From CAZKUN01 sp964555935 (lineage in GTDB: Bacteria; Armatimonadota; Zipacnadia; Zipacnadales; VGFC01): a stretch of 64,000 nucleotides of DNA. Position numbers and translations under genes: made by a program. The stretch lies in the NCBI GenBank assembly GCA_964555935.1, contig CAZKUN010000015.1, forward strand, positions 1 to 64,000. The letters run 5' to 3'. The notes below the pieces were generated by a model. That model did not search any database. It saw only the letters and a program-made list of their open reading frames with translations, and was not told the DNA's origin. This document shows positions 58,134-64,000 of this stretch, piece after piece; positions within the stretch are counted from its first letter, which is position 1, and every line of letters starts with the position of its first letter.

Positions 58134-59852
58134 CTAGGGCCCCGTCAGCACGAACTCCCGAAACTCCACCATGTCCCTGCGCGTGCCCTTCCCATCGACG
58201 GCGAAAACTCCCATCCGCCCGCTGCGGTACGCGCCTGCTCCGCTGATCTTCAGGGCCTTGAGAAACTCGCCGTTGGCATAGAACGAAATCCTGTCGCCCT
58301 TCGAGACAACCTTGATGGTGTTCCACGCCCTGGCGCCGTCCTGCAATGCCTCGGACTCCGTGAAATCCATCAGACCCTTGAGCTTGCCGTCGGCGCGGCG
58401 CGATAGCCGGAATTTCCCCGCGGTCGTGATCGCCAGTTCGTAGCTGTTCTGCCCAGACTCGTCGGCCCTCACGAAGACCCCGAATGGGTAAGCCGTGTTG
58501 TCGTTGTCTCCTGCCAGCTTGCGGATGTCGACTTCGAAGGTGAAGTCCTCCAGCACGCGATTATACAGCGCCCAACGCTTCTTGCGGGCTCCCGTGCCGG
58601 TCATCACCAGGCCGCCCTCATCAACGCTCCAGCACCCCGAGCCGTCGTACTTCCACGTGGTTCTCCCTCCGGTGGTGCTGGGCGCCGCGATCTTCGCATC
58701 CAGCTCCCGCAACAGGCGCGCCGCCTCGTCGGCGGGCATGCGGCCCGTGGTCAACCCATCCGGCGTGATCTCGGCGAACTCACCCGCCGCGAGCGTCACT
58801 GCGGCATCGGGGTCGTTCACGGGGTGCACCGATACGGAGCCCTCCAGCAACTCGACTCGCTCGCGGTCCGGTTCCACCAAAATGCGGGGCTTGGTGCCAT
58901 GCACGGCAGTGACGCCCATGTTGCCCTGGATGTTGATGGGTTCGGACCTGGGGTTTATGACGGCTTCCACCATACCCTTAATAACGCGTATGGTAGATTC
59001 CCAGTATGAGGGGACCGGCTTTGGGCCAGTGCCCAGGTTCGAGAGCGTCACGCGAGTGCCGGGCTCAAGCAGCATGGTGATGCCGTCGCTGGTCTGCAAC
59101 TCGACGCCCGGACCATCGGCCGGCGCCAAGATAAGTTCATTCGCGTAGGCGTCCTCGCCCGGCGATACCCACTCGCCGCGGCTGACGCTGAAGATGCGCC
59201 CCTTGATCGCTTTGAACGGGTACGATCTGTCGACCTTATTGGTCGGGAGCCGGGCGTAGAGTATCGCCGTGAACTGCCCGGTAACGGAGCCCTTCTCCTC
59301 GCCCGTGCCCGCAAAGTCGTCGCTCCACGTGCTGGTGGAGCCCGCATGCACGAGTTTCCCGCGGAAGGAGCCGTTGAGCTGCCAGACCGAATGCACCCCT
59401 TCTTCGCCCTCGGCTGTCCTCATTCGGTTAAGCTGGACATCGGCTGCACCGATGAGATCGCGGCGCTCATTGGCGCCGCCGTGATAGCCGAAGCTGCCGC
59501 CACCCCCGACAGCGGCTTCGGTGACCTTGCTGTCCCCCAGCCCCATCGCGATATTGAGGGAGACACCGACGTATCCGAAGCCTCTGTTGTCTTCCTTCTG
59601 CACTCCGCCGACGTCGACGCTGAAAGCGCCCGACCCCGTGGCGGGGTCGAAGTCAACCTCGATCGGCGCGATGGTGCCCTTCCCGCTCTCCGTTTCGTTT
59701 CCGCCGCCACACGCAAAACCTGGCTCGGTAGCGGTGAACTTGTACGCCCCGAAGACGCGGTTATCCTGAGCTCCGGCCTGCCCCACCCAGACCACCATCA
59801 GGCCAATGCCAATCACAACACCGATCCAACGCTGTCGTGGTCGAGCATCCAT
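58134..59852 (-). CDS. Secreted FecR-domain protein with C-terminal DUF1080-like sandwich
   Basis: 572 aa, GGGAGG eight bases before ATG 59852. Signal peptide or membrane anchor at about 9-29 ('WIGVVIGIGLMVVWVGQAGA'). Residues 30-230 are an unrecognised Gly-rich beta region. About 235-390 is a FecR domain ('GVELQTSDGITMLLEPGTRV', 'IRVIKGMVEAVINPRSEP', 'GNMGVTAVHGTKPRILVEPD', 'RVELLEGSVSVHPV'). The last 160 residues form a concanavalin/DUF1080-like sandwich ('DFTFEVDIRKLAGDNDNTA', 'AWNTIKVVSKGDRISFYANG'). Classical FecR proteins carry iron signals to a sigma factor, but no sigma or TonB gene is nearby and no anti-sigma tail is visible, so a structural surface role is more likely. Confidence 0.78.
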   Translation of the reverse strand: MDARPRQRWIGVVIGIGLMVVWVGQAGAQDNRVFGAYKFTATEPGFACGGGNETESGKGTIAPIEVDFDPATGSGAFSVDVGGVQKEDNRGFGYVGVSLNIAMGLGDSKVTEAAVGGGGSFGYHGGANERRDLIGAADVQLNRMRTAEGEEGVHSVWQLNGSFRGKLVHAGSTSTWSDDFAGTGEEKGSVTGQFTAILYARLPTNKVDRSYPFKAIKGRIFSVSRGEWVSPGEDAYANELILAPADGPGVELQTSDGITMLLEPGTRVTLSNLGTGPKPVPSYWESTIRVIKGMVEAVINPRSEPINIQGNMGVTAVHGTKPRILVEPDRERVELLEGSVSVHPVNDPDAAVTLAAGEFAEITPDGLTTGRMPADEAARLLRELDAKIAAPSTTGGRTTWKYDGSGCWSVDEGGLVMTGTGARKKRWALYNRVLEDFTFEVDIRKLAGDNDNTAYPFGVFVRADESGQNSYELAITTAGKFRLSRRADGKLKGLMDFTESEALQDGARAWNTIKVVSKGDRISFYANGEFLKALKISGAGAYRSGRMGVFAVDGKGTRRDMVEFREFVLTGP

Positions 59853-59891
59853 GCCACGTGCCTCCCTGGTGTCTGTCCGTTTCGGCGGGGC

Positions 59892-60791
59892 CTAGTCCGT
59901 TGCGCCGTCCGTCTGGGGCAGCCACAGTCTCGCCCGCTGCGGCAGTATCCGCACTGCCAGCGGCGTGTCGAGTTGGATGTCGCCATCTACCAACACCGGC
60001 GTTGGCTCCGATGTCTCGACGAGGACCTGCTTGCCCCGGATCGTGCGCACCCTCGGGTCGGTGTGGAGGGTGCCCTTCAGCATGAGGGAGAAGCTCCGCA
60101 CGAATGCCAGCTTGCCGACCGCCTCGATGATAACAACATCCAATTCCCCGTCGCGGATGTCGGCCAACGGCGCGATCATCAGCCCCGCGCCGTAAGACTT
60201 CGCGTTGGCGATCGCCACGAGCAGCGCCTTGCCCTCCCAGACCTCGCCATCCACCTCCACGCGCGCCTCGACGGGCTGGTTCGCGAACAGTTCCTGGGCC
60301 ACCGCCGTCAGGTATGCCGTCTTCCCGCCGGCAAATCGCCGCCGCCGGTTGATCCTGACGGCGACCCCCGCGTCAAACCCGAGTCCGATCACGTTGAGCG
60401 AGTGGAACCGGCCGCCCGCGATCTCCATCATGTCGACGTGCTGCTCAGACCCGGTTAACAGTTGCTTCGCGACGCCCTCGGGCGACAGCCCCAGGCCGAG
60501 CGTGCGAGAGAAATCGTTCCCCGTGCCTGCCGGGATGAGGCTTGCCGGCACATCCGTGTCGAACAGCCCGGACACCACCTCCGACAGCGTCCCATCGCCT
60601 CCACACGCCAGCACCACGTCGGCCCCGTCGGTCGCGGCTCGATGGGCGAGTTCCACGCCGTGGCCGGGCGCGTCGGTCGTGACAACCACCACGTCCCATC
60701 CGCCCCTCGATAGCTCCGCGCGCGCAGCCTCAGCGATGGCTGGCGCCTTGCAGCGCCCAGCCCTCGGATTGACGATCATCGTTGCGTTCAT
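59892..60791 (-). CDS. Diacylglycerol kinase-like lipid kinase (DagK/YegS family)
   Basis: 299 aa, GGAG five bases before the ATG. N-terminal catalytic domain: 'MIVNPRAG' start, 'VVLACGGDGTLSEVVSGL' with the nucleotide motif Gly-Gly-Asp-Gly-Thr (64-68), and 'LIPAGTGNDFSRTLGL'. The C-terminal beta domain contains 'LNVIGLGFDAGVAVRINRRR', 'NAKSYGAGLMIAPLADIRDG' and 'VLVDGD'. Phosphorylates diacylglycerol or a related lipid with ATP at the inner membrane. It neighbours cdsA and a CDP-alcohol phosphatidyltransferase, consistent with recycling diacylglycerol to phosphatidate for CDP-diacylglycerol synthesis. Two hairpin repeats fill the 112-bp gap upstream. Confidence 0.92.
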   Translation of the reverse strand: MNATMIVNPRAGRCKAPAIAEAARAELSRGGWDVVVVTTDAPGHGVELAHRAATDGADVVLACGGDGTLSEVVSGLFDTDVPASLIPAGTGNDFSRTLGLGLSPEGVAKQLLTGSEQHVDMMEIAGGRFHSLNVIGLGFDAGVAVRINRRRRFAGGKTAYLTAVAQELFANQPVEARVEVDGEVWEGKALLVAIANAKSYGAGLMIAPLADIRDGELDVVIIEAVGKLAFVRSFSLMLKGTLHTDPRVRTIRGKQVLVETSEPTPVLVDGDIQLDTPLAVRILPQRARLWLPQTDGATD

Positions 60792-60802
60792 TGAGACTCC
60801 GC

Positions 60803-60827
60803 GTAGCGACGGGCTTCCAGCCCGTCG
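60803..60827 (+). repeat. GTAG-led hairpin with CGACGGGCT stem
   Basis: GTAG followed by CGACGGGCT-TCC-AGCCCGTCG, a perfect 9-bp stem. Forty bases from a type A copy in the same gap between cdsA and the lipid kinase gene. Confidence 0.75.
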
Positions 60828-60866
60828 AATCCGTTCGCTCGCCTGCAGTTCGTCTAAGTGCCCCTC

Positions 60867-60890
60867 GTAGGTCGGATCTCCAGATCCGAC
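60867..60890 (+). repeat. Interspersed hairpin repeat, type A
   Basis: Identical to the other complete type A copies (GTAG plus GTCGGATCTCCAGATCCGAC), 13 bp after the end of cdsA on the minus strand. Confidence 0.9.
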
Positions 60891-60903
60891 TGACCCACGA
60901 TCT

Positions 60904-61845
60904 CTACCAGATCGGCATTACAATCACCCGGAAGTACAGGTACGCCACCGGCATGGCAAACAGCAGGCTGTCGAATCGATCCAGCACCCCGCCGTGCCCG
61001 GGGATAATGCTGCTGAAGTCCTTGACGCCAAGCTCGCGTTTGATCATCGACTTGCACAGGTCACCAAGCTGCCCCAGAACCCCCATCACCAGCCCAAGCC
61101 CGATCATGTGCAACGTGTTGAACCCAAACGCCGTCCCCACCACGATCGACACCAGTAGGCAAGCGAGCAGCCCCGCCGCGGAGCCCTCAAGCGTCTTGTT
61201 CGGGCTGACATTCGGCCATGGCTTGCGCGTCCCAAACAGCTTGCCGAAGTTCTGTGCGGCGTTGTCTTGCATCCACACCGCCAGCATGACGAAGAAGATC
61301 GGCCCCATTCGGTCACGGAAACCGTCGACCGGGATATTGTCCAACGCGGCGCTCAGCTCCAGCGTCCGTAGCCGCAGGAAGAACGAGAACAGGAGTCCCA
61401 CCCAGACGACGCCGAAAACCGTCGCGCCGGTGTTCGCGATGACCGAACTCCCCGCCGGCCGCTTGAACTGGGCGATCATGCTGAGGAGCACTGACGCCGC
61501 GATGCAGATGGTGATAATGCCCGAACGCCACGAGGGCGCGTTCACCACGAACTGCGTCGCCACCAGGATCCCCATCGAGCAGACCCACCCCGCCGGCCGG
61601 AACGGGTGGATGCCCTTGGCCTTCACGTTCCAGTAGAACTCCTCGATGCCGATCAGCATCGCGAGCGATGAAACGATGAACAGCGGCCATCCGCCGAACC
61701 ACAGCAGCGCGATCAGTATCGGCACCGCCACCAAGCCCGAGAAGAACTTCGGACCGAGCAGCCTGCGAGGCTTCTTCTCTGCCTCCGGCGGGTCAGTCGA
61801 CGGCGTTGCGGCGTCGTTTGGAGAACATGGATGTGACGTGCTCAT
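60904..61845 (-). CDS. cdsA: Phosphatidate cytidylyltransferase
   Basis: 313 aa, GGGAGG six bases before ATG 61845. Converts phosphatidate and CTP to CDP-diacylglycerol in the inner membrane. The CdsA signature is clear: 'SMIKRELGVKDFSSI' then 'PGHGGVLDRFDSLLFAMP', with the upstream 'NVSPNKTLEGSAAGLL' block. About eight hydrophobic segments. The first 30 residues are hydrophilic and Pro/Lys rich, a cytoplasmic tail. Its first 53 nt overlap the 3' end of the phosphatidyltransferase gene in another frame. That overlap and the ribosome site inside the upstream gene suggest coupled translation of consecutive phospholipid-synthesis steps. Confidence 0.94.
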   Translation of the reverse strand: MSTSHPCSPNDAATPSTDPPEAEKKPRRLLGPKFFSGLVAVPILIALLWFGGWPLFIVSSLAMLIGIEEFYWNVKAKGIHPFRPAGWVCSMGILVATQFVVNAPSWRSGIITICIAASVLLSMIAQFKRPAGSSVIANTGATVFGVVWVGLLFSFFLRLRTLELSAALDNIPVDGFRDRMGPIFFVMLAVWMQDNAAQNFGKLFGTRKPWPNVSPNKTLEGSAAGLLACLLVSIVVGTAFGFNTLHMIGLGLVMGVLGQLGDLCKSMIKRELGVKDFSSIIPGHGGVLDRFDSLLFAMPVAYLYFRVIVMPIW

Positions 61846-62368
61846 CGAGATCCTCCCTGGTTAGGATGAGTATTAGCTCCTCGACTACCGCATACCCTCC
61901 GACTGTCCCGAGAATCGCGACCGCCCACCACATCGGACCGTAAAGGACCGTCACCATCGTGAAAATGGGGATCACCCAGTTCGTCGTCTTCCCGGCGGTC
62001 AGGTGAAACGGGATCTTCCGGCCGAAGCGCCGGAACTGTAGGGCGATGCTCAGCGCCATCGCCGCGAGCAGACCGCCGACCACCGGCCAGTAGACCAGGT
62101 ACAGATCCGGCTCCAGCACCCACAGCCAGATCGCCGTGTTCGCGATCAGCAGATCGTCGGCCCACCGGTCCAGCTTCGCCCCCAGCGGCGTCGCCAGCCC
62201 GTATCGCCGACACAGGTACCCATCCATGCAGTCTGTGAAGTACGCCAGCCCAAGGAGGCCCGCAAAGAGCACTCGCGCATCCGGTATCAGCAGCGCGACC
62301 GCCCAGAGCACCGGGATCATTGCCAGTCTGACGATGCACAGCGCGTTTGGCACGTGTTTCAGTTTCAT
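61793..62368 (-). CDS. CDP-alcohol phosphatidyltransferase family protein
   Basis: 191 aa from ATG 62368 (GAGGAG nine bases upstream); an earlier in-frame ATG at 62419 has no such site. The active-site motif D-G-x2-x-R-x8-G-x3-D-x3-D is present as 'DGYLCRRYGLATPLGAKLDR' followed by Trp-Ala-Asp, with Cys at the usual Ala position. Four to five membrane helices. Family members transfer a phosphatidyl group from CDP-diacylglycerol to glycerol-3-phosphate (PgsA), serine, inositol or another alcohol; which one cannot be read from the sequence, though PgsA-like length fits. Overlaps cdsA by 53 nt, forming a phospholipid synthesis unit. Confidence 0.88.
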   Translation of the reverse strand: MKLKHVPNALCIVRLAMIPVLWAVALLIPDARVLFAGLLGLAYFTDCMDGYLCRRYGLATPLGAKLDRWADDLLIANTAIWLWVLEPDLYLVYWPVVGGLLAAMALSIALQFRRFGRKIPFHLTAGKTTNWVIPIFTMVTVLYGPMWWAVAILGTVGGYAVVEELILILTREDLDEHVTSMFSKRRRNAVD

Positions 62369-62531
62369 GCATTGACTCCTCGGCGTTGCGGTGTCCGCCC
62401 GCCTCGCCACTAGAAGCATAGCCCGTTTCGCGCGGCGATTCCCCGCCCCACAGGCCCGGTGTTCGCCCGAGCTAGGCCCATTTCCGTGGGACCTCTGTCG
62501 ACCTCCGGCGGGCGCGCGTGCCCACCCCTCG
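62369..62531. other. 163-bp intergenic gap upstream of the phosphatidyltransferase gene
   Basis: Apart from the GAGGAG ribosome site of the leftward gene, I see no hairpin repeat, promoter pair or small ORF. It separates two minus-strand genes and probably carries the promoter of the lipid cluster. Confidence 0.4.
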
Positions 62532-64000
62532 CTACTCCTTCGCCTCCGACATCTGCGCCAGCGTCTGCGGGTACCAACTCACCGACCGGCTCCCCGGATT
62601 CGTGCGGTCCATCAATGCCTGCGTCATCTCCGCGAACCACTCATCCCCCGTCAGGTCATACGCGTAGCTCAGCGCGGTCAGGCACTGGTCCGTCGCGCCG
62701 TACCTCGTGCTGTTCTGGGGGCTCTGCTTGTACCAGAATGTCCCCGGGTCGCCCATCGGCTCGGTCGTGATCCACTCCGAGATCCCGATGAGACTGTCTC
62801 GCACCCGCGGGTCGCCCGTAACGTCATACCATCTCCCCAGGCCTCGCCCCACGATCCCGTGCATGAAGGTCGATCCGCCCTCGTAACTCGGCTGCTCGGA
62901 GATCGGGATGCTCACCACGCCCCGGATCGGGTCCTGGTAGTTGATGATCCAGTCTGCCACGATCCACCCGGCGTTGCGGATCCGCTCGCCGCCCACCGCA
63001 TTCGTCAACGCCGATATCGCGATCAGCGTCCATCCCGGCCCGCGCTCCTGGCCTCCCGCGCCATAGTGGTTGTTCTCAGCCATCTCGCAGTACCAGTCGG
63101 CAAGCCCATGCGCCACTTCCTCCGCCCACGGGTCGCCCGTCAGGAACCAGTAATCGACCATCCCTTCTACCCAGCTATGCCCCGTATTCGCCCCTGACAT
63201 CGTGTGATCCGCCACCCAGAACTGGTCATCGTGTTGCGGCATCCACACCGACGTCGCGTTGTGGTGTCGCGGGCCGCCCATCAGGCTCGAGCCCGGCGCC
63301 GCGTAGTGACAGACCACAACGTCTCTATACTGCCGCGCCGCCTGTTCGCAGAGCTCCCACCACTTCGGGTCGCCGCTACGCAAGTACTGCAGCGCGAACC
63401 CGTGGTGGCGGTCGTACTCGCTGTTGCTCCAGTACGTGTAGCTCGGTCCGTATCCCCACTCGAACGTGTCGTCGCCGAAGTTCTCAAACCCATATTCCCG
63501 CCGCTTCTCCCGCTTTGCCAGGAAGCTGTCGTAGAGCTTCTCAACCGCCGCTTCGTACTGCGGATACGTGTCCGGATCGGCCGCGCTCAGTTCCCCGAAC
63601 GCCCGCGTTGAGCAGGCGTATGCTGCATCGGTCGCGCCTCGCAACCGCGCCGTCAGCGGCGCGAAAATCGCCTCGCTCGGCGGGTCGTCCGTCCCGTCGA
63701 ACACGAGCAGCATCTCCTGGCTGATCGCCTCTCCCTGCGCCAGCCGGAACATCCCCATCTTGCCCGGCGATTGTGGGTAGCCGATCCCGCCGACGCTGTA
63801 CTTATCCGTCATCTCGAGCATCCGGTCGCGCCACCGAGTCGGCAGGTCACCCTCATCCAGCGGCTCGGGGATGAAGTCGAACCGCACGGCATCGTCCTCG
63901 ACTGAGATCGCTTGCGGGTAGCGCTGCCAGAACCACCGCGCTCCCGCCGCTATCCCATTCAGGCGGACGAACCCCGGCAGCTTGCCCTCGGTCCGCTCGC
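62532..64000 (-). CDS. PcRGLX/YetA-like (exo-rhamnogalacturonan lyase type) protein, 5' end cut by window edge
   Basis: The frame is open from the window edge through 'GIAAGARWFWQRYPQAISVE' to the TAG at 62532-62534, so the N-terminal part lies outside and the apparent GTG start at 63887 is internal. The visible part has a beta-domain end followed by an alpha/alpha toroid with repeated helical hairpins: 'YWSNSEYDRHHGFALQYLR', 'GANTGHSWVEGMVDYWFLTG', 'GPGWTLIAISALTNAVGG', 'EGGSTFMHGIVGRGLGRWYD' and 'TDQCLTALSYAYDLTGDEWF'. The 'WFWQRYPQAISVE' segment is what recalls the PcRGLX/YetA family. The resemblance is from memory only. A pectin- or glycosaminoglycan-type lyase or unsaturated-sugar hydrolase would fit the neighbourhood. 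Confidence 0.6.
   Translation of the reverse strand, partial: ERTEGKLPGFVRLNGIAAGARWFWQRYPQAISVEDDAVRFDFIPEPLDEGDLPTRWRDRMLEMTDKYSVGGIGYPQSPGKMGMFRLAQGEAISQEMLLVFDGTDDPPSEAIFAPLTARLRGATDAAYACSTRAFGELSAADPDTYPQYEAAVEKLYDSFLAKREKRREYGFENFGDDTFEWGYGPSYTYWSNSEYDRHHGFALQYLRSGDPKWWELCEQAARQYRDVVVCHYAAPGSSLMGGPRHHNATSVWMPQHDDQFWVADHTMSGANTGHSWVEGMVDYWFLTGDPWAEEVAHGLADWYCEMAENNHYGAGGQERGPGWTLIAISALTNAVGGERIRNAGWIVADWIINYQDPIRGVVSIPISEQPSYEGGSTFMHGIVGRGLGRWYDVTGDPRVRDSLIGISEWITTEPMGDPGTFWYKQSPQNSTRYGATDQCLTALSYAYDLTGDEWFAEMTQALMDRTNPGSRSVSWYPQTLAQMSEAKE

Overview
The window is a high-GC (roughly 60-65 %), gene-dense bacterial segment that looks like part of a metagenome assembly: it carries two 10-N scaffold gaps (21323-21332, 27339-27348) and both ends cut through genes. 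I find 38 protein genes, no tRNA, rRNA, CRISPR array, integrase or intact insertion sequence. Eighteen of the 38 proteins start with a signal peptide or lipoprotein signal. Families such as DUF4838, DUF1080, DUF2961/GH172, GHL10, TIGR03790, LamG, right-handed beta-helix and paired UroD-like proteins are typical of polysaccharide-degrading bacteria of the Planctomycetota/Lentisphaerota/Hydrogenedentota/Armatimonadota kind. I cannot fix the phylum from the sequence. No stretch without a gene exceeds 300 bases; the longest is about 190.

Layout. 1-2273 (-): secreted LamG/Ig-like protein, cut by the left edge. 2408-7801 (+): five-gene cytoplasmic operon (two UroD-like proteins, E1 alpha, E1 beta, Gfo/Idh/MocA oxidoreductase). 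18338-7806 (-): four secreted proteins (DUF4838, LamG-GHL10, a large beta-galactosidase-like glycosidase, an M60-like metallopeptidase with PA14). 18487-21424 (+): heparinase II/III-like lyase, convergent with a beta-helix lipoprotein (23261-21546). 23384-28504 (+): GH38 alpha-mannosidase, four-carbon acid sugar kinase, PdxA2-like dehydrogenase. 31191-28501 (-): second beta-galactosidase-like protein. 31328-35675 (+): three overlapping secreted genes (DUF1080, GH172-like, GHL10-like). 37549-35750 (-): TIGR03790 protein. 37673-44031 (+): amidohydrolase, creatininase family, second GH38, GH5-like, HSL-type esterase. 49892-44039 (-): a glycosidase-like protein, a HEAT-repeat protein, a multi-spanning membrane protein and mnmA. 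50062-54923 (+): second DUF4838 protein and a BNR_4 propeller. 62368-55028 (-): CDP-alcohol phosphatidyltransferase, cdsA, diacylglycerol kinase-like protein, FecR-domain protein, Gfo/Idh/MocA oxidoreductase and a pectate-lyase-like beta-helix. 64000-62532 (-): an alpha/alpha-barrel protein resembling exo-rhamnogalacturonan lyase, cut by the right edge.

How it may work together (inference): secreted lyases, glycosidases, a mucin-type peptidase and an esterase act on complex, probably host- or algal-type glycans. Two GH38 enzymes release mannose-type units. The cytoplasmic oxidoreductases, sugar-acid kinase/PdxA2 pair and E1 dehydrogenase process unusual sugar acids. Strikingly, no sugar transporter, SusC/D pair, sulfatase or transcription regulator is present.

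The most unusual non-coding signal is a set of short hairpins scattered through the intergenic spaces. Several share a GTAG(G) leader followed by stems of quite different sequence with pyrimidine-rich loops. One pair shows a compensatory base change. Both N gaps appear to be zero-length joins: deleting the Ns restores sensible reading frames in both affected genes.
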